A stretch of DNA of 64,000 bases from Ottelia alismoides (Eukaryota; Streptophyta; Magnoliopsida; Alismatales; Hydrocharitaceae), in NCBI GenBank assembly GCA_037367405.1, contig JAZKJV010011400.1, positions 1,858,501 to 1,922,500 on the forward strand, given 5' to 3'. Shown in pieces: positions 26,234 to 36,300 of this stretch (the stretch's first letter is position 1; every line of letters begins with the position of its first letter). Both the position numbers and the translations under genes were made by a program. Under the pieces are notes generated by a model. The model was not told where the DNA came from and searched no databases. It saw only the letters and a program-made list of their open reading frames with translations.

Positions 26234-28519
26234 ATGAAATTGAAATTTTGGCGATCGAAGAACGAAACTTCCACTAGTTCTCGTAAGCCTGGGGCTCACA
26301 TGACTTTCGCCCGAACGAGTTTCGGCAAGTCATTAGCTAGCACCCGCATCTTTCTCCGCCGCCAGCTTTGGATCTGGCCCATTATTGCGATCGTACTGCT
26401 GTCGGCCGTTGGCTACAGCGTACATCGTGCGGTGGAGTCGACCATGAAGGCAAATCTCCAATCAGAACTGGAGACGCTGCTGAGTGTCGAAACGGAGATG
26501 CTGAAGAACTGGTACTCGGTGCAACTGTCGCATGCACAGGCAGTAGCCAATACCAAGACACTGCGAACTCTGGTGGCGCAACTGGTTGAGCCGGAGCAGG
26601 TGGGTAAACCCAAGTCGCTGGACGAACAACAGCAAACACGGTTAGCCATTGAGCGCGAGGTAGCACCTGCGCTGGATGCCCACGATCACGACAGTTTCTT
26701 CATCACCGATCGCAGCTTCCAGGTCATTGCCTCTTCGACCGATGACATGATGGGCGCGGGGATGGCACAGCAGTATGCCTTCTTGGCCCGCGTACTGAAC
26801 GGTCAAGCCACAGTCTCGGTGCCGATGCCCAGTGTGACGCTCATTCAAGACGAGCACGGCACGATGCGGACGGGCATGCCGACCATGTTTGCATCAGCCC
26901 CGATTCGCGATGATAATCTGCAAGTCATCGGAGCTTTAGCGCTGCGTATCCGTCCTGAGAAAGAGTTTTCGCGTATCCTGCAACTGGGTCGGATGGGAGC
27001 CTCTGGGGAAACCTATGCCTTCGATCGCAATGGTATGCTGGTCAGCAACAGTCGCTTTGATCACGATTTGATCCTCTGCGGTTTGCTGCCCGATCAACCC
27101 GGCTCTCGCTCCATACTGAATTTGCTCTTGCGCAAGCCCGATGGCGACATGACGCGGGGCTATCGCCCCAAGATCCGTCGCTCGGAAATGCCGCTGACAC
27201 GCATGGCCGAGTCAGCGACGGCTGGTCAGTCGGGTATCGATGTCGATGGTTATGCAGACTATCGAGGTGTGCCAGTCGTAGGAGCGTGGAAGTGGCTGGA
27301 AGATTTTCAGATCGGCATCGCCACCGAGATTGACATGGAGGAAGCTTATCGACCGCTGACGATTCTTTCGCGTGTCTTTTGGACGCTCTACCTTCTGTTG
27401 GTGACTGCCGCTGTAGCAATCTTTGTGTTTACTCTGGTAGTTAATCGCATGCAGCGCGAGGCTCGCAAGGCCGCGATCGAAGCTCAAGAGTTGGGGCAGT
27501 ACAAACTGGAACAGAAGCTAGGTGCTGGAGCCATGGGCGTGGTCTACAAGGGTTACCACGCCATGATGCGCCGCCCGACAGCCATCAAGCTACTGAATGT
27601 CGAAGTCATGACCGATTCGGCCATTGCTCGCTTCGAACATGAAGTTCAAATTACCAGTCAACTGAACCATCCCAATACGATCGCGATCTACGATTTCGGG
27701 CGCACCCCCGAAGGCGTGTTCTACTACGCCATGGAGTACCTGGATGGCATCGACCTCCAAACCTTGGTCGAGCAGTATGGCCCCCAGCCCGAAGCGCGGG
27801 TTATCCAAATCCTGGGACAAATATGTGGCTCGTTGTACGAAGCCCATGCGCAAGGCCTGGTCCATCGCGACATAAAACCCGCCAACATCATGATCAACCG
27901 TCGGGGTGGCCAGCCCGATGTGATCAAGGTACTTGACTTCGGCCTGGTCAAACATGTCGATGCCACCCAGGACGAGCATGGTCTGGCAGGTACACCACTC
28001 TATATGTCGCCGGAAGCCATTCAGTCACCCACGCTGGTCGATGCCTGCAGTGACTTATACGCAGTCGGAGCTGTCGGGTACTTTTTGATCACCGGCAAGA
28101 GCGTCTTCGAGGCCACAACCGTAGTTGAGTTGTTGCAGAAACATGTAACCGAATCCCCGCTACCACCTGGCCAACGTGCCAACGTCATGGTTTCGCCAGC
28201 GTTCGAAGATGTGCTGCTGAGTTGTTTGGAGAAATCGCGAGCTCGCAGGCCCCAAACCGCTCGCGACCTTGGACAAATGCTGATGCGCTGCCAAACTCAG
28301 GGCGCCTGGACCGTGCTGGATGCCGAAGCCTGGTGGACCAACCACGACCGCCGCCAACGGCCAACGGTCGGTAGTTCGATTGTCAACACTTCCGTCGCCA
28401 ATCTATCGGCAGGCCCAATCGCGCAGTCAGTGGCCGGCCAACCGGCTGCACTCAGCTCGACCGACATCACTGAACATGATGAAACAGCGATCGATCAGAC
28501 CATCCTACTGGATAAGTAG
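26234..28519 (+). CDS. Transmembrane Ser/Thr protein kinase with extracellular Cache-type sensor
   Basis: A 761-residue receptor kinase. A TM helix at about residues 45-65 is followed by a roughly 300-residue periplasmic region with Cache-like features ('DSFFITDRSFQVIASS', 'GRMGASGETYAFDRNGMLVS'), a second TM at about 380-400 and then the kinase (about 420-690). The kinase has the G-loop 'GAGAMGVVYKG', the 'AIKLL' lysine, 'HRDIKPANIM' (about 544), 'LDFGLVKH' and 'MSPEAI'. All catalytic residues are present, so it should be active. The Thr-rich tail (TDITEHDETAIDQTI) is a plausible autophosphorylation region. It probably senses a small extracellular ligand. Confidence 0.9.
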   Translation: MKLKFWRSKNETSTSSRKPGAHMTFARTSFGKSLASTRIFLRRQLWIWPIIAIVLLSAVGYSVHRAVESTMKANLQSELETLLSVETEMLKNWYSVQLSHAQAVANTKTLRTLVAQLVEPEQVGKPKSLDEQQQTRLAIEREVAPALDAHDHDSFFITDRSFQVIASSTDDMMGAGMAQQYAFLARVLNGQATVSVPMPSVTLIQDEHGTMRTGMPTMFASAPIRDDNLQVIGALALRIRPEKEFSRILQLGRMGASGETYAFDRNGMLVSNSRFDHDLILCGLLPDQPGSRSILNLLLRKPDGDMTRGYRPKIRRSEMPLTRMAESATAGQSGIDVDGYADYRGVPVVGAWKWLEDFQIGIATEIDMEEAYRPLTILSRVFWTLYLLLVTAAVAIFVFTLVVNRMQREARKAAIEAQELGQYKLEQKLGAGAMGVVYKGYHAMMRRPTAIKLLNVEVMTDSAIARFEHEVQITSQLNHPNTIAIYDFGRTPEGVFYYAMEYLDGIDLQTLVEQYGPQPEARVIQILGQICGSLYEAHAQGLVHRDIKPANIMINRRGGQPDVIKVLDFGLVKHVDATQDEHGLAGTPLYMSPEAIQSPTLVDACSDLYAVGAVGYFLITGKSVFEATTVVELLQKHVTESPLPPGQRANVMVSPAFEDVLLSCLEKSRARRPQTARDLGQMLMRCQTQGAWTVLDAEAWWTNHDRRQRPTVGSSIVNTSVANLSAGPIAQSVAGQPAALSSTDITEHDETAIDQTILLDK

Positions 28520-28602
28520 CTGGCGCACCGCAAAGCGGCGTCCCCGGCTTTAAGCTGCGTTACTTTACGTATAAAGTAATGCAGCGTTCTTGCAGTGCCT
28601 AA

Positions 28603-28708
28603 TTGGACAGCGCCGCTTGGCAAGCTGCGTAGCCACCGCCTGCCAGACGGTGGACGCGAAAGTTAACGCTTTCCACCGCTTGGCAGCGGTGGCTACGAAG
28701 CTGTCCAA
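28603..28708. repeat. Dispersed hairpin repeat, copy C, with terminal inverted repeats
   Basis: The 9-bp ends TTGGACAGC (28603-28611) and GCTGTCCAA (28700-28708) are perfect inverted repeats around the shared core (GTAGCCACCGC...CGGTGGA...TCCACCG...GGTGGCTAC). The layout is that of a short MITE-like unit. It directly abuts the stop codon of the desaturase gene and separates it from the convergent kinase gene. Confidence 0.8.
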
Positions 28709-29785
28709 CTAATGCCAGAACTGCCTGACCGAGGCCCAGAGGCTCGGACTATTGGTTTGACGATAAAGCGAATCGGCAGGCAACTCACGCATTAACTGAC
28801 GGTGAGCTTTGCCCAGGTTGTGATAGGGCAGGGCAGGGCAGAGATGGTGAAGGGCGTGATACCGCAGTCCAACCGGCATGGCTAATTCTGCCATCCATGA
28901 ATCCGGGTAATTGACACTGTCCAGTATCTGCTCCTCAAAGCTCACCTCATGTCGATCGAGGTTCGTATAGCGATGCGCCCCGAGCGTGCGCACATGATTC
29001 AGTGTCAGTACTCCGACCGAGGTGAAGTAGATCTGCACGAGGTTCCAGTAAGTCAACGGCTCGCGATTGACCAGCGCAAGCCAGAGGGCAACCGACCAGC
29101 ACAAGATGAAGCAAGCCAGCTCCTGATAACGCAAGATGACCCGATCGCGATCGTTGGGTAATTGCCGGCGATAGCCAAGGTCAATCACCATCGAACTGGC
29201 ACGCGCTACTGTGAATCGATACATCAGCGAATTGATCCAGGACAGTGGTGAGAGAAACATAAAGCGTCCCACCGCCAGAATCGGCATATAAAATGGCTGC
29301 GTAAAGTAGTACAGCCACAGCCACGGATTGCGCGAGGCCAGCGGCAGGTACTCGCCATCATGATGCGTGGCAAAGTGCCGGCGCACATGATGATCTAGAT
29401 GTGTGTAGTAGGTGAATGTAGGTATCAAAAAAGGAATGCCGCACAGCACGTTCCAGACGATCCGAAAGCTGCGCATCGTCCCTTTGGGAAAGTGAACGAT
29501 CTCGTGGATAAATAAGGCTGAACGGTAGAACAATACTACACTGACTGCATAGGACATGAACTGTGTCAGCGATAGCCAGGGCAAGCGCGGGGTCAGCAGA
29601 TAAGCGAACAGGGCGACGGAGAAGGAGAGCAGGAAGTCGGTCCAGTAAATCCAGGGACGCGGTTTGTAGTAACCGCTGACAATTTGGTGAACCTGCTTCA
29701 TCGACAGTCGGCTTTGAGGCCGGGCTGTCTGTAGTGGCAAGTACACGACCTCGCTTGGCTGGACAATTTCAACGCTTGATTGCAT
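28709..29785 (-). CDS. Fatty acid desaturase family protein
   Basis: A 358-residue integral membrane di-iron oxygenase. The three histidine boxes are HEIVH (residues 94-98), HLDHH (129-133) and HALHH (about 318-322), with further His residues in 'HHDGEYLPL' and 'YHNLGKAHRQL'. Hydrophobic segments between the boxes fit the usual four-helix topology. It would introduce double bonds or hydroxyls into acyl chains or a related lipid; the substrate is not determinable. It is divergent from the oxidase-related gene after a 339-base gap. Length and motifs look complete. Confidence 0.85.
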   Translation of the reverse strand: MQSSVEIVQPSEVVYLPLQTARPQSRLSMKQVHQIVSGYYKPRPWIYWTDFLLSFSVALFAYLLTPRLPWLSLTQFMSYAVSVVLFYRSALFIHEIVHFPKGTMRSFRIVWNVLCGIPFLIPTFTYYTHLDHHVRRHFATHHDGEYLPLASRNPWLWLYYFTQPFYMPILAVGRFMFLSPLSWINSLMYRFTVARASSMVIDLGYRRQLPNDRDRVILRYQELACFILCWSVALWLALVNREPLTYWNLVQIYFTSVGVLTLNHVRTLGAHRYTNLDRHEVSFEEQILDSVNYPDSWMAELAMPVGLRYHALHHLCPALPYHNLGKAHRQLMRELPADSLYRQTNSPSLWASVRQFWH

Positions 29786-30124
29786 GACAATGCCACATTG
29801 ATTTCAACGCCGGAGACTGACGAGTTCTGCTAGTTCTGAGCTTGGCTCAACCATCTGTAACGATTTCGAATCGCAGCCCTGGATAACTGAAGCCTGCCAG
29901 AGCTACTGCGGATAAAGTGCCAAGTTGAACTTACCGCTAGATTTTGCCTGATCTGGCCGTGGGTCAGCCATTCCTGGCCGACTTTGTCATCGATAACGGG
30001 CAAGAGTGCCCAGGCTAACGTCCACCGGTTAATCAATCCGAACGAAGCCAACAGTCCCCTGGGAGCCAAAGACGGCACGTGTTTTGCCACTGGCCCCGCC
30101 AGCAGGTGTTTACTTGGGCCGGGG
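29786..30124. other. Intergenic region between the desaturase and the oxidase frame
   Basis: No gene or strong promoter was recognised. The oxidase reading frame is open back to 29984, but residues from this part match no part of subunit II, so it is treated as upstream DNA. Confidence 0.5.
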
Positions 30125-32068
30125 ATGGGAGACGATGTGCCACCATACATTTGGGACAGCCGAGGGAGAGTTCGTTGGCTGTTGATCGCGCTACTGCTGG
30201 CCTGCAGTGGTTGTGCAGGTGCACAATCCGCCTTGGACCCGGCTGGCTTTCATGCGCAAAAAATCGCTCAACTTTGGTGGTGGATGCTGGCTGGGGCAGT
30301 GGTGGTGTGGACCATCATGCTCGTCTTGAGCTACTACGCCATCTTTGCCAGGCGTGGGCGACATTATCAGCGGTTAACCACTTGGGTTGTGATTGGCGGT
30401 GGCGTGGTTTTCCCAACGACCGTGCTGACGGTGCTGCTATGCTTCGGACTCTCGATGCTGCCTCCATTATTGGCTCGGCCAGTAGACCAATCGCTGGTGA
30501 TCGAGGTGGAAGGCAATCAGTGGTGGTGGCGTGTGCAGTACCGCCAATCGCTGCCTGAGACTCTAGCGAGCGAGGCTGATCGCGCCAGCACGGAGTTGTC
30601 TTTCGAAACAGCCAACGAAATCTGCCTGCCAGTTAATCGCGCGGTAGAACTTCGCTTGCATTCCAGCGATGTGATCCATGCGTTCTGGATTCCAGCCTTG
30701 GCTGGCAAAGTCGACATGATCCCTGGTCGGGTCACGAGAATGACGGTTCATCCCTTTCGCGTTGGCAATTTCCGCGGTGCCTGCGCAGAGTATTGCGGGG
30801 ATTCGCACGCATGGATGAATTTCGACGTGCGAATTGTCGAGCAAGTAGACTTTGAAAAATGGTTTACTAATCAACTATCTCAAGCCAGTCGACCGGAGGA
30901 CAATGCCGGCGAGCGTGGGGCAGAGATTTTTCGAACCAGCGGCGCAGGACGCTGCGCAGCCATGAATGAAAGGTTGACGATGAAAACCATGCGATGTCTG
31001 TTGCTGGTCGGAGCAACCGTGGTGGGCCTGGCGGGCATCGCGGTGGTCAGTGGCATCGTCCCTGCCAGAGCCAGTTCGGGTCACTGGCCAATGACGGCCT
31101 GGGCGCTCGAGTTCGCTATGGAACGCTCGGTATCAACCGGTAGTCTGAACATTCACAGTCCGCCCCTGACTGACCAATCGCTGGTGATGCGCGGAGCCGG
31201 TCACTTTCAAGTGGGTTGTGCGTGGTGCCACGGTCTGCCTGGAGCTACCCCCAGTCGCTTCGTGTTGCAGATGACTCCGCATCCATCGGTTCTCCATGAA
31301 GAACTGAACAAGTGGTCCGCTGCAGAGTTGTTTTACATTGTGCGTCATGGCGTCAAATTCACCGGCATGCCCGCCTGGCCGGCGGTTGAGCGCGATGACG
31401 AAGTCTGGGCTATGGTGGCTTTCTTGCAAACATACGCCACGTTGGATGAACCAACGTATCGCCAGTTGGCCGGTCTGGATGAACAAAGCCTGGCTCGACA
31501 GAATCAACAGCAGCAAGCCGATCTGCCTCAGCTCGTAATCGATCAATGCGTCTCATGCCACGGGGTCAATGGCCATGGTCGCGGAGCTTTCCCGAGCCTG
31601 GCAGGGCAGAAATCAAGTTACCTGATGGCAGCGTTACAGAGCTATCGTTCTGGCCAGCGGCCCAGTGGCACGATGGGGCCCCTGGCGGCCGATCTGACTC
31701 AGCAGCAAATGCAACAAGCCGCCGACTACTTTGCAGCCCAATCACCGCGACAGCGACCTCTGGTATTAACTGGTGAAGAGCAGGCGATGGCTCGTAGTTT
31801 GGTAGAATCGGGTGATACGCGGAAGCGTGCGGGGGCTTGCCTGGTGTGCCATCCACTGCGAGACTCAACTGGGCAGGCTGCGCGGGCCAGCGTTACGACT
31901 GAGTATCCACACCTTAGCGGACAACGTGCGGACTACCTGATCGGCCAATTACACTTGTTTCGCAGTGGCCAGCGGGGTGGTGTGCGGCATCACATCATGG
32001 ACAACATGGCCCAAGAGTTGAGCGATCAACAAATCAGAGCCGTTGCCAGGTTCTATAGTTCCCAGTGA
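30125..32068 (+). CDS. Fused frame: cytochrome oxidase subunit II (cut in its haem motif) + tri-haem cytochrome c
   Basis: One open frame of 647 residues. It has a lipoprotein-like N-terminus (LLLACSGC), two TM helices (about 49-75 and 86-111), 'EVEGNQWWWRVQY' and a complete CuA site: His185, Cys220, Glu222, Cys224, His228 and Met231. After 'GAEIFRTSGAGRCAA', where a fused cytochrome c domain normally begins, the expected second Cys and His of CxxCH are missing. The frame instead runs in phase into a second protein starting MNERLTMKT. I infer a deletion joining two genes, since subunit I and III genes are absent. An assembly artefact is the main alternative. The start could also be GTG 30137. 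Confidence 0.75.
   Translation: MGDDVPPYIWDSRGRVRWLLIALLLACSGCAGAQSALDPAGFHAQKIAQLWWWMLAGAVVVWTIMLVLSYYAIFARRGRHYQRLTTWVVIGGGVVFPTTVLTVLLCFGLSMLPPLLARPVDQSLVIEVEGNQWWWRVQYRQSLPETLASEADRASTELSFETANEICLPVNRAVELRLHSSDVIHAFWIPALAGKVDMIPGRVTRMTVHPFRVGNFRGACAEYCGDSHAWMNFDVRIVEQVDFEKWFTNQLSQASRPEDNAGERGAEIFRTSGAGRCAAMNERLTMKTMRCLLLVGATVVGLAGIAVVSGIVPARASSGHWPMTAWALEFAMERSVSTGSLNIHSPPLTDQSLVMRGAGHFQVGCAWCHGLPGATPSRFVLQMTPHPSVLHEELNKWSAAELFYIVRHGVKFTGMPAWPAVERDDEVWAMVAFLQTYATLDEPTYRQLAGLDEQSLARQNQQQQADLPQLVIDQCVSCHGVNGHGRGAFPSLAGQKSSYLMAALQSYRSGQRPSGTMGPLAADLTQQQMQQAADYFAAQSPRQRPLVLTGEEQAMARSLVESGDTRKRAGACLVCHPLRDSTGQAARASVTTEYPHLSGQRADYLIGQLHLFRSGQRGGVRHHIMDNMAQELSDQQIRAVARFYSSQ
30980..32068 (+). CDS. 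Tri-haem cytochrome c (downstream part of the fused frame)
   Basis: The same frame has its own likely start at ATG 30980, with AAAGG six bases upstream (30969-30973) and a signal-anchor (MKTMRCLLLVGATVVGLAGI). That gives a stand-alone 362-residue membrane-anchored cytochrome. Three CxxCH motifs are present: C80-A-W-C-H84, C190-V-S-C-H194 and C287-L-V-C-H291. The first domain has 'GMPAW', with a probable axial Met. The last two are cytochrome-c4-like ('GRGAFPSLAGQKSSYLMAAL', 'YPHLSGQRADYLIGQL'). It would shuttle electrons in the periplasm, perhaps to an oxidase. It probably was an independent gene before fusion with the upstream frame and may still be translated separately. Confidence 0.8.
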   Translation: MKTMRCLLLVGATVVGLAGIAVVSGIVPARASSGHWPMTAWALEFAMERSVSTGSLNIHSPPLTDQSLVMRGAGHFQVGCAWCHGLPGATPSRFVLQMTPHPSVLHEELNKWSAAELFYIVRHGVKFTGMPAWPAVERDDEVWAMVAFLQTYATLDEPTYRQLAGLDEQSLARQNQQQQADLPQLVIDQCVSCHGVNGHGRGAFPSLAGQKSSYLMAALQSYRSGQRPSGTMGPLAADLTQQQMQQAADYFAAQSPRQRPLVLTGEEQAMARSLVESGDTRKRAGACLVCHPLRDSTGQAARASVTTEYPHLSGQRADYLIGQLHLFRSGQRGGVRHHIMDNMAQELSDQQIRAVARFYSSQ

Positions 32069-32116
32069 TACAAGTACGATCAGCCCCCAGCATTCGCAGT
32101 CAGCACAAGGTCGGCG

Positions 32117-33328
32117 TTATTTGGTTAGACCTTTCAGGACTTCATCGATCACGCGCTGTGAAATGATGTGATCGTGATGGGAATCGTCGACATACACGGA
32201 CCAACGACTGCCTTCGATTTCGTCCAAGAGCGAAGTCAGAGCGGCCGAATAGCTTTCGTGCACCAGTCCGCTAAAGCAGCAGTTATCATGCAAGTTGAGG
32301 ATTTGGACCTGTTGGCGGGGTCGGCCCGATGAACCTGGTACGCTACCCAACGCAAATACTTCGAGCCAGGAGGCTATGCCAGTGGCGGCATCGGTCACTC
32401 CATCGCCATCGGTATCGCTCTCACCAAAGATGCGTTCGTAGGACTGCTCCTCATCGCCAGTGCTTCCCGGACTGAAGGGTCTCGCATAGAGAGGCAAGGC
32501 GCCCGCCACCGGTAGGGAGACATCAATTCGATCATCGACGGCGGCTGCCATATGCGTTGTCCAGCCACCACCGGACAGACCGATCATGAGGATCTGGTCT
32601 GTCGCGTCTACCCGTTGTCGATAGTGATTAATGGTTTGTACTACGGGTTCCAAGAAGAACTTCATGGTACTTGCGCGCAATTCCGGTTCGACTTCGGTGA
32701 ACAACTGGCTGTGACCGGCGCTACCTCGCCGCTCGACAGTGATGGTGCGATTGGCTAGACGCAGTGTCGTATCGGTATTCCAGCCAACCGAGGGCATCTG
32801 GGCAAGTGCGACGGTATAGCCAGCAGCCAGTAAGTGATTGGCACACGTGCTCAGTCCCGAAGCGAGATAATGCTCAACACCTTCGCGCATGTGTCCACCG
32901 TGCACAATGGCCAGCCTGGCAGGTTGTCGCTGCCTGGCCGGTTCAACGACAAATACCAGCGAGTGCCAATCGTAGCCGCCGACATCGACATCCAGTTGCC
33001 CAGCGGAACGCATCAGAGATTTGTCTAACGCACTGAGCTCCGGAATATCCAAAGCCACCGGGGTAACCGCAGGCAGTGTGGGTGGCAGCCCTTCAGGCCA
33101 AATGGCTTTTACCAACAAGTCACGCCGCGCCTGGGCACCCTGCAGATCGTGAAAGCGAACCAGGCGGTCGATCTTGAAATCGGGTAATGGATTGGCTGGC
33201 GTTTGAGCCATGCAGGCAGGAACAAGGCCACCAAGCGCGAGCGTGCTGAACGAAATCACACCGAGAAACCATCTCATGACAACAACAGATCGACCGATCA
33301 GAGACGGATTCTGCATCGTTTCACTCAC
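32117..33328 (-). CDS. Exported alpha/beta hydrolase
   Basis: A 403-residue protein with an N-terminal hydrophobic signal (about residues 19-42, 'MRWFLGVISFSTLALGG...CMA'). The nucleophile elbow is GLSGGG, in 'ILMIGLSGGGWTTHMAAAVD'. A C-terminal His in 'DDSHHDHIIS' could complete the triad. An Asp-rich 'SDTDGDGVTD' segment looks like a calcium-binding loop. The substrate is unknown. The start overlaps the stop of the ASPIC/UnbV gene (ATGA at 33325-33328), so it is probably the last gene of that operon. The second Met (residue 18) may be the real start for export. Confidence 0.7.
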   Translation of the reverse strand: MSETMQNPSLIGRSVVVMRWFLGVISFSTLALGGLVPACMAQTPANPLPDFKIDRLVRFHDLQGAQARRDLLVKAIWPEGLPPTLPAVTPVALDIPELSALDKSLMRSAGQLDVDVGGYDWHSLVFVVEPARQRQPARLAIVHGGHMREGVEHYLASGLSTCANHLLAAGYTVALAQMPSVGWNTDTTLRLANRTITVERRGSAGHSQLFTEVEPELRASTMKFFLEPVVQTINHYRQRVDATDQILMIGLSGGGWTTHMAAAVDDRIDVSLPVAGALPLYARPFSPGSTGDEEQSYERIFGESDTDGDGVTDAATGIASWLEVFALGSVPGSSGRPRQQVQILNLHDNCCFSGLVHESYSAALTSLLDEIEGSRWSVYVDDSHHDHIISQRVIDEVLKGLTK

Positions 33329-36300
33329 TGAACAAGAGGTTCGACGACCAGCAGTCTTGAGCCCGCAGTAACTGCCTGAAGAGTTTGCGATTGACCACTG
33401 GGCCAGGCGATTTCAATGCGTTCAGCCTGGTCGCTGGTACCCAAGCCGAAATGCAAGAGTCGCTGGTTGCTGGCCATGTATCCATCGCCGGCCATTAACT
33501 GCGCATGCTGGCGTTTCTGGCCAACCAGCACGCTGACTTGTGCGCCTATCGCATCACGATTGGATTTTGTGCCAACCAGCTCGATACTTATCCAGCGCCC
33601 TGGATCGGCTGTGGTATTGGTCAACAATGCATAGGGAGCATTCAAATGTCCGACGACTAAATCCAGCCGTCCATCCTGGTTCCAATCCAACCTGGCAGCG
33701 CTGCGCCCGATCCACTGTTTCTGGAAATATTCTCCCAGTGGTTCCGGAGCCATCAATTGAAATCTTCCGCGCTGATGTTGGAAGATTTGCGGTGGCATGG
33801 CGTAAGGCACATCGCGTCGACGCAAGTCATCTATATGGCCGTTGGCCATGAATAGTTCGCTTGTTCCGTTGTTGTCAACATCCAGAAACTGAGTCCCAAA
33901 CCCCAAGACATTGCGAGTCGGTTCAATCAGGCCGGCCGCAAGTGTTTCATCGCTATAACCACCATGCGCCTGGCTGGAGTAGAAGACAGATGACTCATTG
34001 AGAAAGTTGGTGATCACAAAATCGGGCTGACCATCGCCATTAATGTCATCGGCGGCGATGCCCATGCAACCTTGGGCTTTCCCATTCGCGCTGAAGGCCA
34101 CGCCGCTAGGAACACCAGATTCATGCCATGTCGGCTGGCCGTCAGAGCCTGGGCCTGGTGTATAGAGAAAGTTGGGTGTGGTATCGTTGGCGACCAGCAG
34201 GCTCAGCCCGCTAGTCCCCGGCTGCATAAATGCCAGGCAACCCAGTCCTTTGCCACTGGGCGGAGTCAGCAAGCGCGAGGTGCCATCGATGAAGGTGCCA
34301 TCACCTTGATTGATCCACAGTTTATCCATCGCCGCATCAAAATCTCCTGGCATGCACATCGCCGGTTGACCGGATGCATCTGTACAGACGCGCTCGAACA
34401 CGTCGTCGCCTTGGACATAGTTGACATCGTAGAGATCCGGCAAGCCGTCGCTCGTCAAGTCGGCAATCAAACAACTGGTGGTCCACTGCGTATCGTTGAT
34501 CGCAGCCCATGAAGTTTCCTCTTCAAAGGTCCCATCACCCATGTTGATCAGCAGGCGGTTCTGACCGATCTGGGCAATGTACAGATCAGGAAAGCCATCG
34601 GAATTGACATCTCCCTGAGAGATGCCTTGACCAAAGCCATCGCTGGTGGGCGTTGGCGCCAGTGCTTGAACTGTCGCTGGTTGGAAACGCTGTCCATCGA
34701 CGTTGCGCAGCAGGCTATCGCGATGATCAAGCTGATCAGCCGAAGGCGGCCAGAGGCAACCTTGGGCCAACGCGAGGTCGGGTCGACCATCGCGATCAAA
34801 ATCAATTACTGCGATGCCGCCGCCGGGGAATTCATACATGCGTCGCTGGGGCACCCCCTGGACTCCATTGACATATTGAAAGTCCAGGCCGGCGACTGGG
34901 GCATCATCGCGAAAGGAAACAGAACTGGCCGCCAGGTCTTTAGTGGGCGGGTCGACAGACTTGTCGGGGCGAACTTGCTCCGCAGGTGTGCGCTGCGCAG
35001 TCCAGACTGGCAGTGGATAGCGGGCCAGGTTCAATTGTCGGCAAGGCGAAACCTCTGGCGGCACCAGGTTGAGTGGTTGGCTAGCGGTTTGCTTTTCAAG
35101 TTCTGTTAGTTGCACTGCCAATTGAGCCCGCAGGGCCGGATTCGACTCACCAGCAGCGCGGCACCATCCCAAAGCTTCCCACAGGCGTCCAACCTTGACA
35201 TACGCACGAACCATGTTTTCGATGCGCCGCGCATCGGGTGGTGCATTCGCAAAGAAGACCTGTTCCTGAGCATCGCGCAGAGTTTGCAGATCTTGCGAAT
35301 AAGTTTCGAAGACTTTGGCGGTCGCAGGCTCACCCTGTTGATACAGCAGGCTGGCCAGGCGTGCGACGGCCTTCTTTGCATCGGGCGCTCGCAGCATGGC
35401 TTCACCGTAACAGCGAATCGCTTCGAGCGCGCGATTTTCGTGCTCGGATAACTGGCCACACGCTAGCCAATAATCGGACCATGTCTCCATTTGCGTGCGC
35501 ATGGAATCCAACTGCATGAGTTCGCTGCGCAGGTGTTCCATTTGGCCACTAGCGGCCAGGTATTTCAAGACCAGGACGCGGGCCGCTTCAAGTTGCGAAT
35601 TGTGCTGCAGGGCTTGCCGGAGCAGGGCAATGGCTTGGGTGTGATCACCTTGGTCAGCCACATGCCAGGCCTGGCCCAACAAGGGCAATGGATCTTGAGG
35701 GGCTGCCGCGCGGGCTTGCTCGAGCAACCTGGGATCATTGACAACGGTGTCCTCACGCGAGAGCAGCATCAGCAAGTCGGAAGGCGAACCAAGCCGTACG
35801 AGATTCAAGATCAAAGGTATGGCTTCAGCCCGTCGCCCGCATAGGCCCAGCAAATTCGCCAGCCCGGTTTGAGCTTCGATGTCGTCTGGACGCAGGCTGA
35901 GTGCCAGTCGATAGCAGGTCTCTGCTTCTCCAAGCTGAAAGGTTCGTCGATGATAGATGTGCGCAAGTAGCAGATACGCTTTCAAGCGAGCCTCAGGTTC
36001 AACCTCTGAACCAGTTACGTGCCTGGCATATTCAATGGCAGGTTGATAACGCTGTCGTTCGGCTGCGATCTCCGCCGCCAGTAAAGCCGCTTCTGTCAAT
36101 GTTGGCGCGAGTTGATAAGCCTGCCAGGCACTCTGCTCGGCCTGCTCGTGTTGACCTTGTGCCCAACTAGTGTATGCAGCCTGCAACTGCAGCGGCGCGG
36201 TATACCAGCGGATCAGACAATAGCGACCAGACACTGCCAGCCCCAATATGATCACTGCCGTGATCAACCAACCCACTAGCCGCCTCGATTTGCGTGCAGA

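Noticed and set aside
29984..30124. Upstream part of the oxidase reading frame
   Set aside because: The residues do not resemble subunit II, and the lipoprotein-like signal begins only after 30125.
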